64,000 nucleotides of DNA, taken from assembly GCA_963966185.1 (NCBI GenBank), contig CAWZYM010000271.1, forward strand, positions 766,001 to 830,000. Direction: 5' to 3'. The DNA comes from Rhabditoides inermis. Taxonomy: Eukaryota > Nematoda > Chromadorea > Rhabditida > Rhabditidae. The notes under the pieces are model-generated. The model ran no database searches, had not been told where the DNA came from, and worked only from the letters and a program-made list of their open reading frames with translations. Below are positions 1-12,775 of this stretch, in pieces; within the stretch, counting starts at the first letter, position 1, and each line of letters starts with the position of its first letter. The translations under genes were made by a program, and so were the position numbers.

Positions 1-735
1 CCCTCCGCCACTTTCCCGCGCGTTTTCGAGGGACTTCCCACCACACAAACACTTCATCACTCCCATGTTTCTTTCTGAGTTTTCTTCGTCTGCACAATAT
101 CTCGTCGTTTCCGGTGACTCACTATCTTTCCTTCATTGAAGAGTGCTCTCACCTCACATGACCTCTCTTATCAATTTCGCACTGTCTGGGAGATTACTCC
201 AAGAGATTCCGTGACTAGTACTTTATTGCGAGCGAGCGTGATGAGCATGTGCACTTTTTCCTATTAGCAGTCTCTTTTTATGCGAACCGCAGCTGCCAGC
301 TGGAAGCAATGAGGACGCGTTCGATTGCCTCACACTGTCCTTTGCGTGTATTGACATTTGACAACGACTGTCGCCGAGACAACGACTGTCGATACCGTGT
401 TGTTCATGCGTGCTTTCTCTCATGTCCGACCTTTCTCAACTTCTTACCGCGTCCGGACACACAGAAAAGCTCGTAGATTTTTGTTGGTTGTTGCGCTATC
501 TATCAGACCATCACTTTCCCTCACGCTGTAATGCATTGATAAAGATAGGAGAATGCAATTACACACGGTCTGGACTCTTCTTATCGCTTATCACGCCAGG
601 AAATTCTTGATCCCCGCTTTTTTCGCATACACAACAGGAGTATTTCGCAAGTATAGTCTTGTATTTGAGAATGTGTGGCCGGAAGATCATTTGGCCGCGC
701 GCCGTTTTCTTGTATGCCACTCATCTCGACTCTTC

Positions 736-780
<45 letters not shown>

Positions 781-1072
781 ACTCCCTCCCACGCACTCTT
801 TACCGCCACCTCTCATCCACTTTTTATGCCTAATGCAACACGTGTGTAGCGAGACATCTGCGAGTTGGGTGTGTTTCGATTGAGTCCCCGTCTGTCTCAC
901 TCAATCCGTGCCTATTCTCTGCCGCCTTATCGTGAGTTGTCTCTTATCACTCTTCATCCGGCTTGTACAAACGCGCCCTCTGTTATTCTCCGATTGTAGC
1001 CGCCGCTTCACTCGCCCCGCGCAAGCGTACTCACCCTAACCCCCATTCCTACCGTTCCCCTACCGTACCCCG
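1..1072. other. Upstream region of the K-Cl cotransporter gene
   Basis: No convincing exon was found here. Open frames on both strands are short and lack splice-consistent coding structure. The stretch holds a CT microsatellite near 738-778 and a short repeat of ACAACGACTGTCG around 362-392. It presumably contains the promoter and 5' UTR of the cotransporter gene that starts at 1073. An additional upstream coding exon cannot be excluded. Confidence 0.5.
738..778. repeat. (CT)n microsatellite
   Basis: About 20 uninterrupted CT dinucleotides. The apparent serine/leucine-rich open frames across it are artefacts of the repeat. Confidence 0.9.
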
Positions 1073-3130
1073 ATGACGGCCGGTGGCGGCAAAAACGTGA
1101 CGATCGTCATGGGCGACGACGCCGACGACGACGTGCAGGTGCAGCTCATCTCGCCCGACGACGACGCCCCGCCCACCCCGGCCCCGCCCAGTCCGACTCG
1201 GCCGGCCGCGCTGATGCGCAATCTCAGCCGGTTCAGCCTCAGTCGCAGCAGCCACAAGGCCGAGAAGGAGAAAACGCCGGTGTTGACCGGAAACGACAGT
1301 CATCGTGGGTAGATCAGTGGATCAATGCGATAAATGGGTAGATCAGTAGGGTGGTAGGGCTAACTAACCAATCCATATGACTTGAATAGTCCATCGACAT
1401 TTGCAGACGAGCTGTTCTCGTGGGGTAACCGCCAGAATGCCAACAACCTCGCGCTGTACGCCGAGGAGCAGGAGGAGAACTTCGTGTCCTCCTACCTCAA
1501 GGTACACTGTTCTTGTTTACTTGTTTACCTGTGTATCTTCAGGCGTACATCACGCCCGGTCCCAAGGAGCGCTCCGAGAGCCAGAACACCAAAAAGAAGG
1601 TGGGTCTATTGATACCTTTGCTATTCTCACATTTCGTCTTGCAGGCCGACCTGGGAGTGATGCTGGGCGTCTACCTACCCACCATCCAACACATTCTCGG
1701 AGTCACCATGTTCATCCGTCTCTTCTGGTCAGTTTGAGCGTCGCGGGTGGTCCGACAATTTCGTGGGGGGGGGGGGGGGTTCACTTACCTCTCGATTACA
1801 GGTGCGTCGGAATCGCTGGTGTCGGACAGACTTTCCTCATGCTTGCCCTCTGCTGCCTCTGCGTGAGTGTTTTCCTGTGTGTTTCCTTGTTTACGTCGTT
1901 GTTTACAGACTTTCCTCACCTGTATCTCGATCTCGGCTGTCGCCACCAACGGAGTGGTCGAATCTGGAGGCGCCTACTTTATGATATCCAGGTAGGCGTG
2001 TTTATTTATTCACTCGCTTGCTTGTTTGTTTGTTTACCATTTCACTGTAGGAATCTCGGTCCCGAGTTTGGATCCGCCGTCGGTCTTCTGTTCTATCTCG
2101 CCAACACAGTAGCCACATCCATGTATCTGGTGGGAGGCGTGGAGATCCTACTGGTATGCTGATTTGTTGCTGTTTACGATTCATTCGTTTGTTATTCAGC
2201 TCTACATCTTCCCGGGTTTGACGATTGGCGGTGTGGAGGTTCAACAAGATACGAGTGAGTGAAGTGGATAAGCAAACAAGACATAAACAAGTAAACAAGC
2301 AAACAACACATAAACAAGTAAACAAACAGGCATGTTCGGCTGGATGTCTCACAACCTGCGCATCTACTCCACCATCCTTCTCCTCCTCGAATTCGCCATC
2401 GTCGCCATGGGCGTCAAGTTCGTGCAGATGCTCGCCCCCGTGAGTTGTTTACTTGTTTTCTTGTTTGCTTGCAGGTTAAAGGGTCGAAACAGGATTCCGT
2501 CATGTGTCTAGCTATCATGTTCTACTATCTGTTCTCCTATCTACTTTGAAAACCCCTCATTGTTTGTTTGTTCAATCTGTGGTCAGTCTCTATAAAATCA
2601 GTTCCGAAATGTTTCGAAGGGATAGTAAGGCATTCCGTAGGCAGTTAGGGAGAGTTCTGGGGGCGACTCAAAAGGCGATTCCGGAGTGTTTCGAAGGCAC
2701 TAGTGTTTCGAAGGGACGCCACTTTACTCTCACTCCTCGCAGGTGTCGCTGGTGTGTGTGGTGTTCTCTATCCTCGCGTGCTATGCCGGCGGTGTGGAGA
2801 AGACGCTCAACCCGGATGCCGGAGCGCGGTGAGTCCACCTGATTACATACGTTGTATGCTTTGTACCGCGGTACCGAACCGATTTCGTGCTTCTGTGGTG
2901 GAACGTTGTTGCGTGTCGATTGAACACTGCGCATATACATTTGATCGTGGATAGCGATGTCGAAGATGTGTGGATAGCGATGTGATGAATGGATTGAAGG
3001 GAAGAACTTGAATTTTGTATTTGATCCGTTTCAGTGTGTGCATGCTGGGCGACCGCCTGCTGCAGGCCAAGACTGTCCTCCCGCCCGGCGTGCCCATGGA
3101 CGAGATCTGCAACTACTGCGACAGGAAGTG

Positions 3131-3172
<42 letters not shown>

Positions 3173-3493
3173 CCTCTCTCCCTCCCCCTCTCTCACCCCC
3201 CCCCCCCTTGCAGCTCCAACTCGACCTTCCTGTTCGAGTCGTTCTGCCCGGGCGGCGTGTGCTCGGAGGACTTCCTCTCTCTCGAGCTCCGCTGCATCAA
3301 CGCCTTCCCCGGATTCAAGAGCCACGCCCTCGTCGGTACGCTGCGTGCACTCGAAATATATTATATAAAAATATATGTTGCTGGTAACATCAGTGATCAC
3401 TTGCAGACAACCTCGGCCCGAACTACGTCGATTTCGAGTACGCCACCCTCACCACCAAGGCTGACAAGGAGAAGGATGTGTACCAGGTGGGTC

Positions 3494-3528
<35 letters not shown>

Positions 3529-6500
3529 CCCTCGTCCCTCATTTGCATATTGCAGGACGTGCGTACGACCTTCTTCGTTCTGCTCGCCATTTACTTCCCG
3601 GCTGTCACCGGAATCTTCACTGGAGCCAACATGAGCGGTGCGTTTTTGTGACGAGATTAAAGAGAGTGTACACTCTGAATTACGAGGTTTAGTTAGCACC
3701 GGGATATGAAAATATGATCAAAACGATGCAGTTTAGTCAATAGAACTATTTGCTGAAAATGCCTGCAAGTCGCTGAAAGTTGAGCTCAAAATAAGCCAAA
3801 ATGCAGAAATTGGTGCCAATTGGTGCCAATTTTCAATGTTAGACAGACTTTTTCAGCGTCTTATAGGTATCTCCGGCACATAGTTGTATTGACAAAAGTA
3901 CATCATTTTCATCAGATTTTCACATCCCGGTGCTAACTCAACTTCGAAATTCAGAGTGTACACTCCCTTTAAATAGACTGTTTTCGTGTTATCGAGTATA
4001 TAGTATATTATTTAACAAATTATCAAATAGGACTTTTTACGTTATCAAATCAAGGCAAATGTCGTGGTACATATTGTATGCATGAAAGATTGAGATTATT
4101 ATCGATACATTGTATCGCTTGTAGGTGATCTGCGCAACCCGCAAGCCTCGATCCCGTCGGGAACCATCGCCGCCACACTCACCACCTCGTTCATCTACTT
4201 CTCACTCGCATTCGTGTTCGGGGCAACCATTGAGGGAGCCGTGCTCAGGGACAAGTGAGTGGAGAGAGAGAGAGAGAGGGGGGGGGGGAGAGAGAGAGAC
4301 CGTTCTTGCTTGCAGGTTCGGTCAGTCGCTGAACGGAGAGATGGTGGTGGCGTCGCTGGCGTGGCCCTCCAACTGGGTGCTGCTCATTGGCTCGTTCACG
4401 TCCACCTTTGGAGCCGCCCTGCAGTGCCTCTGCTCCGCGCCCAGGCTACTCCAATCCATTGCCAAGGTGCGCACCTCACTCCCCCCCCCCTCCTCTCTCC
4501 CTCCCTCATCCTCCTCTTCCAGGATGACGTCATCCCGATCCTCGCGCCCTTCAAGAAGGTCACCGCCAAGAACGAGCCGTTCGTCGGGTGAGCAGGATGA
4601 TGTCATGTAAACAAGTGAACAATGTCTGTTGCAGGCTGATTCTCACTACGATCATTGCTGAGCTGGCCATTCTCATGGGAGGCATGGACCATATTGCCGC
4701 CGTGGTGAGTGAGCGAGAGAGTGTGAGAGAGAGAAAGAGAGACAGAGAGAGAGAGAGAGAGAGATATGGAGATGGAGAGATGGAGAAGAGGGTGCAGACA
4801 CGTGACTCATTTGCAGGTGGACTTCTTCTTCCTGATGTGCTACGCCTTCGTGAACATCATCTGCACGCTGCACTCGCTGCTGGGAGCCCCCAACTGGAGG
4901 CCGCGCTTCAAGTACTACCACTGGTTAGTGGAGAGGGAGAGAGAGAGAGAGGGGGGGGGGAGGAAGAGAGAGGACCATCCTTCTTACAGGACCATGTCTC
5001 TGATGGGCGCTCTGCTGTGCTTCTTCATCATGTTCTCCACGCACTGGGACTACGCCCTCGTCTCCATCGCCCTCTGCGTCATCATCTACAAATACGTCGA
5101 GTGGAAGGGGTACGCACCTGTCTAGCGTGTTTGTCCAACGTGTTGTGAGACTGTCTACTCACTGCTGCCCCCTTCTGTAACGTGTCTAGCTTGCCATTCG
5201 CGAAGTGAGTGTCCTCTCTCAATGTGTGTTGGTTGCAGAGCGAAGAAGGAGTGGGGAGACGGCATCCGCGGACTGGCCCTCACCACCGCCCAGTACTCGC
5301 TCATGAAGATCGAGGAGAAGGACCCCCACCCCAAGAACTGGCGGTAAGCATCACCTTCCTACTCCTATTCCCTCTCTCTTATCGCATTGCATCTTTTTCC
5401 CTTGTCTCGATCATTTCGTCGAAATTCTCAGCATTTCCATTCAATTCCTCGTTTCAGCCCCCAGCTGCTGCTCGTCATGTCGATGAAGTGGGCCGAGGAG
5501 ATTGTCGATATGAGGTACGGCAGATGAAAAGGGTATACTGTAGCACGTAGCAGCGGTAGAGGTAGGTAGATGGAAACGATGCGATGTATACGTATACGGT
5601 AGATCGAAATGATACGGTAGTTACAGTATACTAATATCTGTTCAGGTATATGAACCTGCTGAACCTGGCGTCGCAGATGAAGGCCGGCAAGGGACTGACT
5701 GTTGTGTCGTCGTTCATCAAGGGAGACGCCGTGGACAGCACGGATAGGGAGATTGCTGAGAGGGTGAGTGGGGGAGAGAGAGAGAGAGAAAGAGAGAGGG
5801 GGAGGGAGAGGGATAGAGTTATGCTAGAGACGTGCTTCAGATCCGCAACCGCATGAACCGCGACATGAACCTGGTCCGCCTGCGCGGATTCTCCAAGACT
5901 ATCCTGTACGGAGACGACCAGGTCAGTGACATACGGACGGACAGACAGACAGAGACGGGACGGACTGGCGGGCAGACGCGAATCCATTCCGTTGCAGATC
6001 TCCGGCTCGATGTCGACGCTGATCCAGTCGGTGGGTCTGGGCGGTCTCAAGCCGAACACGATGCTCATCTCGTGGCCGGTGCACAACCAGGTCAACAAGG
6101 ACGGCATCGCCGACCCCGAGTACGAGACGTTTGCCGGTGAGTGGCAGGGTGTTAGGGGAAAGTAGAGACTCGACCTTTGCTGCCAAAATACCCTCAAAAA
6201 ATACGAAATACCCTTGTCAGAACGGCCGCGGCTTTGTGGTACATAGTCGAGTCTGACCTCGCTTCAATTGTGCTGGTCACCTCTGGTTAACTGATAATTT
6301 CAAAATCTTGATGATAGCGTCATACATGTTGTGTTGTTCAGAGAAGCTGCACACTGCCGTGGCGATGGACATGTCTCTGCTGGTCGCCAAGGGAATCGTC
6401 TCCTTCCCCTCCCAGCACGAGCGACTCTCCGGTACGTGCACGACTACAAGGATACTGTAGCCGACGGTTACTGTACATGTTGCAGGCACCATTGACATCT

Positions 6501-7367
6501 ACTGGATTGTGCAGGACGGCGGTTTGTGCCTGCTGATTGCCTACCTCCTCGGACAGAACAAGGTACGGTATCGTGTTTTGAATGGCATATGCAATGTCTA
6601 CGGTTGTCGATAGGCACACAATCTCTATAGATTTATAAAAGTTATATCATATACAGATATACTCACTAATGATTAAATTTGATAGGTGAAACAAAAAAAA
6701 ACTTATTCGATGTTGTGTTACAGGTGTGGCGCAACTGCAAGCTGCGCATCATCGCGATCGCGCAGCAGAACGACAACAACCTGAACATGCAGAAGGAGCT
6801 GCAGGCGTACGTGTACCAGCTGCGCATCGACGCCAAGATCCTCGTACGTCACTCTCATTTGACTAGGACTAGAGGCTCAGATGCTCTGACCTCTGATGAG
6901 AACGTGTAGCCTACTCTATGCACCTATCGTAACCGATTCTAAGTGTCCATGTGTTTCAGATCGTGGAGCTGGCGGATCCGGAGATTTCGAGGAACGCCTT
7001 CGAGCGCACGCTGCTGATGGAAGAGAGGACGAAGTTCCTGCAGCAGATGAACCAGAACACGCAGAGGAGCACCCTGTCGGTGGGTGAAGAAGGGAGGGAG
7101 AAAGGAGAGAGAGAGAGAGAGAGAGAGAGCATTGTGTTCAGCCGCTTGTCGTTGCGGAGAAGAAGGAGTCGGACGAGGTGGAGGTGGAGTCGGGTGAGTG
7201 GATCAATCGATAACCGATCGATATGCGTTGTTTGCAGACTCGAAGTCGGATGGTGAGGAGAAGAAGGAGAAGACCGAGGACGAGCTGAAGAAGGAGAAGA
7301 GGGACAAGCTCAAGAAGCTCGACAAGAGCAAGGTATGGTCATCTCTCCCTCTCTCTTTCTATCTCTC

Positions 7368-7404
<37 letters not shown>

Positions 7405-7535
7405 ATTCTCAATGTCTTCTCTCCAGGTCCATAAGATGCACACTGCCGTCCGCCTCAACGAGCTGATTCTCGAGCACTCGTACAACAGCACCATGGTGAT
7501 GCTCAACCTGCCCAAGCCGCCCGTCGAACGCGAGG

Positions 7536-7577
<42 letters not shown>

Positions 7578-7704
7578 AACAGAAACCGTCTCCTTTCCAG
7601 GACTCGACGACTACATTCACTACCTGGAGGTTCTGTCCGACAAGATCGAGAGGGTACTATTCGTGCGCGGTACCGGAAACGAGGTGATCACCACCCACTC
7701 ATAA
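1073..7704 (+). CDS. kcc: K-Cl cotransporter (SLC12/KCC family), about 33 exons
   Basis: This is an electroneutral potassium-chloride symporter of the plasma membrane, of the SLC12 cation-chloride cotransporter family. The spliced frame starts at the ATG at 1073 ([12 protein letters not shown]) and ends at the TAA at 7702-7704. Exons run 1073-1304, 1407-1501, 1543-1599, 1645-1727, 1802-1862, 1909-1991, 2051-2153, 2200-2254, 2330-2439, 2743-2828, 3035-3128, 3214-3335, 3407-3486, 3556-3637, 4125-4254 and so on to 7601-7704. Diagnostic stretches include [15 protein letters not shown] before the membrane domain, [18 protein letters not shown] in TM1, the long extracellular loop (exons near 3035-3486) with cysteines, [17 protein letters not shown], and the C-terminal tail ending [17 protein letters not shown], which is KCC-like rather than NKCC-like. 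A charged KE-rich stretch precedes the last exons. The choice among nematode kcc paralogues is not resolved. Many introns contain GA or CT tracts directly after the donor. Confidence 0.93.
3657..3972. mobile_element. MITE-like element with 55-bp terminal inverted repeats
   Basis: It lies inside the 3638-4124 intron of the cotransporter. The ends are inverted copies: 3657-3711 reads TTAAAGAGAGTGTACACTCT and onward, and 3918-3972 is its near-perfect reverse complement ending CTCCCTTTAA. The internal roughly 200 bp has no coding capacity. TTAA at both outer ends is consistent with TTAA-type target use. The same terminal motif recurs at 51928-52497. Confidence 0.8.
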
Positions 7705-8613
7705 GAGAAGCCCCGCCCTCTCAAGTCCCGCCCTCATCCCCCCATCTATCGCTCATTCGAGAGTGTCCTTTGCTCGCTTTCTACTGTGATACTGCGTCGA
7801 TTCACTGTTTTACAAGTTTTACACGTTGTTTTGCCCCTATTCTGTGTATGCATCAACTAGCATAATATGTAGTGTATATGGGTGGGCGGCGGCCGAGTCA
7901 CTTAGTCCGGTGATGACACGCCCCGCCCCCTTAAGCCCCGCCCCTCCCGGTAGTTAGAGAGAGATGAGAGACAGATGAGAGCTAGCCGCACCGCACTCAC
8001 CGCACACGTTGAGATAAGCGACGGTATTTTTGTGAGTACTACTATATATTGTATAAGAAATGTGTATGTGAATAAAGACATGCCGTGTGTATGTGATGAG
8101 TGTGTGCATTCTCGAGAATGGGCCAAGCATTTCCGGCGGACGGTGAGAAAGCCTTCTCAGCAGAAGACGAACACTCCCCTCCGACACCCACGCAACGCTC
8201 GAGAACGCACCCACTCGCATCCCAGTGCACACACATGAGCCTTTCTATCCAGTCTTATTATGGCAGTCAGTGATTGAGCGTCAATACACTCTCGCCGAGT
8301 ACGAGCTCACAAGTGTGCCACCATCTATGAGTACGAGAAAGGAGAAATTAGAGAAAGAAAACAATTGTGCATCCATTAGACAGCGGTTTGTGCGTTTGGA
8401 TAGATGCCCTGATATAGGAGATGCTGTCCGATCCACAACTCTACCTACCTACAACTCTACTATCTACTAAACGATCGAAGATCCGCTATCAAATCTACAG
8501 CAACTTATAAATGATAAATAACTGATTTATGTCACGAACGAAAAGGCGGAAGACAGTGCGAGAGCGAAGAAAGAGAGAGGGAGGGAGTGCTTGCTGAGTC
8601 GATCGGGCGCCGC
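7705..8613. other. 3' UTR of the cotransporter and tail-to-tail intergenic region
   Basis: An AATAAA at 8071-8076 gives a plausible 3' UTR of about 390 bases for the plus-strand gene. The rest separates it from the 3' end of the minus-strand gene ending at 8614. No RNA gene or exon is visible. Confidence 0.55.
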
Positions 8614-10157
8614 TTAATCGAACTTGTATCCCTTCTTGGCGCGGCGGCACAGAACCACAGTCTGGTGAACGGCGGGACCAGTCAGCACCTGCAACAAACA
8701 CGTATAGTACAGTACCCCATGCCTACAGTAATTCTCGTACCTGCTCCTTTCCATCGTAGGCAGACGAGGCGCGCTCGTTGCGGACATCGCACTTTCCGAG
8801 GATCTGCTTTCCGCCGGCAGCCGGCAGCACACAGGGCGAGATGTCTCCCTTGAAGTGGTTCACGTGCACCGGGTACCACTCCTTCTCGCCGAACACGGCA
8901 GCCTAAACGGGTACGGTAAGGGTACGGTAGCCAGCAGAGACTACGGTAGGTACAGTACCTGGGGGAAGGGCACCCAGGAGTAGTCGAAACCGCGCACGTG
9001 CTCCGAGAGCTCCACGAGCAGCTGGATCGATCCGACGTTGCCCTTGTACTCGTTGTTGAACCAACCGAACTGGGCAGCCACCTGAACGAGTGGCTACTAG
9101 TTAACGAACTAGTACTAGTTACTAGTGAACGAGTGAAGTACAGTAATCCATCTTTCGTAAACCGTACCTTGCCTCCCTCGTTCCAGGCGCGTCCCATGAC
9201 CGGCTCTCCCGCCTGATACCACAGAGCGACGTACTGAGCTGCCGGAGCTCCGGGAATAGTGTCGAGATCCTTGTCCAGAGCCCTGAAAGAGAACGGGTGG
9301 GCGTGCCTAAGAGGGGCGGGCGACTCACTTGATGAGCTTGCGAGTGGGCCACTCGTCTCCGACACGCACATCGATCCACTCGTTGAGCATGACACGAGGG
9401 GGAGGGGGTCCGGGGGCGGGAACGGGCGGGGGCGGGGGAGGCTTGGGGCAGTTGGCACACTCGCAGAAGGGAGGGCCGCCCTTGATGTTCCTCATGATAA
9501 TCCACATGGTCGACAGCTCGCCGCCAGACATGACAGTCACCGTCTTGTCATGAGAGAACGCCGCCTGAAAAGAGGCAGTCACTCGATATCGATCGATATA
9601 GACGCACCTGCTCGGTGGCGTTGTCAAGGAATCCGACGAGCGGGCCCTCCTTGCGGTCCTTCCAGAAGATGGGCAGCGACTGTCCGCACTTGAGCATTTG
9701 ACGGTCCTCCGACTTCTCGAAGCGGTCCTTGTACTGCACCCACTCGTACCAGAAACCCTGCGTGTTGTGGTCGCCCTTGTACTGCAGCACCTGTAAAGGA
9801 AGAAGTTACAGCAATCCTACAGTAAGCTACCGTACCTGAATCTGTCCGGCAAGATCCTTGGCACCGGTGAGCTCAGACTTCTGCGCGCCCATCACATAAG
9901 GGAACGAGCACTCAACGACTCCTCCGTTGTTCCAGGCGCGAGAGTGAATCGGCTTGCCGTTCTTGTACCACAGCGCCACGTACTGGTTCTGCTCGCCCAT
10001 AGCCTAGGAAGGGAACCAGTCAGCACCAGCACCAGCGGCACCAGCGACGCACCTTGACGGGGGCCTCGGGGAAGGGGGCGCCGATGGGCTGGAACGCCCA
10101 GACGTCCTCTTTGGCGGGCGGGTTCGGTTTGCAGGGGGGAGCAGCGGGGGCAGCCAT
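8614..10157 (-). CDS. Protein of unknown function with a duplicated WY-rich domain and proline linker
   Basis: Eight minus-strand exons join in frame: 10053-10157, 9836-10003, 9608-9790, 9329-9564, 9168-9282, 8959-9081, 8741-8902 and 8614-8688. The start is [20 protein letters not shown] and the product is about 385 residues. Two homologous segments begin [19 protein letters not shown] and [19 protein letters not shown], roughly 40 and 235 residues in. Each is followed by a beta-rich sequence with W/F-[ST]W-type motifs. A linker of repeated PPPPPP and PAPGPPPP lies near residue 195. No signal peptide or membrane helix is seen, so it is probably cytosolic. I do not recognise the family with confidence; a distant relationship to DM9/DUF3421-like repeats is possible but not shown. 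The C-terminus is basic ([10 protein letters not shown]). Confidence 0.85.
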
Positions 10158-11258
10158 TGTGAGTCGACGAGTCGATTGATCAGCCCGGCCCGCCGACCGC
10201 CTTTTCTACCGCCGCGCCGCGCACGCAAATGAGGAGACGCGCGCAAATCGCGCGATTTGCATGCGCACATAACGACGCGCTCATTAGACTCGCAATTAGG
10301 CGAGATCGCGGGAGGGAAATCAGTGAGAGGCAGACATGGCACGTTTATCGATCGATATCACTTTGTACAACTTACAAGGCGCGCTTGTAAGGCGAGACTG
10401 CGCGGGAGCGATGCGCGCCCTCCCAGTCGGGGGACAGGTTACCGGTAGTGTATGAGGGTTCAGTGGGAGGAGGCGACGGAGGCTGTCTCGGAGTCGAGTG
10501 CTTTTCGCGCCGGCTTGCCGACCCCCGCTACCGAGACGGCATTTAGAGGCAGCACCCTGTCCCGGCCACTACTCCGACACGAGTGCGGGTTCACACTGAA
10601 ACACGTACGCGTGTGTTCGGCTGGACACAGATCTATCCATGCTCATAGCTGTTCTAGCGTTTGTCTAGTTTTGATCTCCCCCACCAAACACTCGGCACTA
10701 CGGTAATCTGAGAGTAAATCAGATCGGAGGCAGGTATCATTCCGATGTACTCTGATCTAGATTATCTGCACTTCTGTGTCGGATTAGCCCAAGATTTCTC
10801 TCTCTCTCTCACTCACTCGGTTTCATGCGGATTAGATCACATACGACATCACTCTATACGATGATTCAACTTGGTTGTCACTACATTGCGGTCATTCTCT
10901 CAACAATGCAGCTATTATTCTCATGCTTTTCATTTCTTTCATGCTTTTCAACCATTTGTTTTTTTGTGCGACGCAGTATTTCTGCAGAAAAATTTCTACC
11001 TGAATTTTAGTACGTGCATGAGCGATAGGTTTCGCGTTTCGATCTAGCAGCTCAAAACGCGGTGCTAACAAAATAAAGCTGGTTGGTCTTTCTCCACAGC
11101 GCGCGACTCATGGCGAGAACGAAAATCTTGAAGTATAGAAGTATAGTCAGAATCTGCGAGTTAGCCCTTGGCTATGCGCCCAGCAGCCGCAGCACGCGGA
11201 TGGTGAGTACGCGACGCAGACCAGGCTCTCCGCTTTTATAGTATTTTTTTTCGCGTCT
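10158..11258. other. Intergenic region, presumed promoter of the 8.6-10.2 kb gene and 3' flank of the first SLC35A gene
   Basis: The first 150 bases upstream of the minus-strand start are rich in CG and contain CGCGCGCAAATCGCGCGATT-like palindromes near 10230-10260. No exon with good splice sites was found. Only short open frames are present. Confidence 0.5.
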
Positions 11259-11463
11259 CTAACTGTGGGAAGAGAGAGAGGCAGGACGCGCATTTTCTGG
11301 TTGCGAGTTTAGTTAGTAGTAGCAGTACCTGTACATGACGGCGGCGAGTATGGTGACTGCACTTCCAGCCGCGAAGAGGAGGGTGGGCGTGTAGTCGAAC
11401 AGCCACCAGTCGAGCAGGCACATCATCATCACCGCCACCGAGTTGGCGAAGCACTGCACAACA

Positions 11464-11520
<57 letters not shown>

Positions 11521-12331
11521 TTCCCTTTGTTTGCACTTGAATAACTTTAAGGTTAATTTACCGTAGAATGAGTGGATAGAGTCCATTTTTCCTTCGTATT
11601 CTCCTAGACCCAGACCACGCCCACCGACGCCCCGCCCACCATCAATATGTTTCCGGCGTGGACGAGAGTGAACGAGTGGACGAGGCCGTCGTACGCGAAC
11701 ACCAGGATGAACGCCCACACCTGAAGGGTACGGTAGATGAGTGGAGTACTGTAGGTAGAAAATGATACTGTTAGAAGTTGCATACGGTATGAGACTGAAG
11801 AGACTGCGTGTACCTGCCAGGTGAATCCTTGCATGCCATTTTCGATCATTTTCACCGGCGAAAAGCCGTCTTTGATGAGAAGCGGACCGTCTTTTGCCTG
11901 CAATAGAAGGATTTACGAATCTATGCACACATGAAACTGACGACAGCATAGAACACGGTGAATAGGGCTCCGGCGAGTGAGAGAGTGGTGTTGCGCAGCT
12001 CCTGCGACGAGTCCAGCGAGTCATCCTGCAACAAGTCACTCAGTAATGTACAGTAACCGGTCAGCTACTTTGTTTCGAGTTTCGATGTTTCGAGCTTCGA
12101 GCGTTAGCTAACTACAATACTGGTACATGTTTTTTTTGCACATTAGTTTACTGTATATACAATAACATATATAAATCGATATCACATAGTCCTTTATCGT
12201 ACCTTGAACACTTTCTCGTGCCAGACTCCGCCGAAAGCGGAAACGGCACAGGAGGCGAGGGTGAGGAGGAGGCCTGGAGGGGTGGGATGGCCAAGGGGGG
12301 AGAGAGAGAGAGAGAGGGAGAGAGAGAGAGA

Positions 12332-12363
<32 letters not shown>

Positions 12364-12442
12364 CGGAGAGAGAGAGGGAGGAGAGAGAGGAGGGGAAGAA
12401 AAAGAGGGGAGAGAGAGGGGAGAAAGAGGGAGAGATAGTAGG

Positions 12443-12496
<54 letters not shown>

Positions 12497-12587
12497 AAGA
12501 GAGGGAGGAAAGAGAGGAGGGGAAAGAAAAAGAGGGGAGAGAGAGGGGAGATGGAGAGAGAGGGGAGAAAGAGGGAGAGATAGTAGG

Positions 12588-12629
<42 letters not shown>

Positions 12630-12707
12630 TGAGAGGAGGGGAAGAAAAGAGGGGAGAGAGAGGGGAGATGGAGAGAGAGGGGAGAAAAAGGAAGAGAGAG
12701 TAGGGGG

Positions 12708-12775
<68 letters not shown>

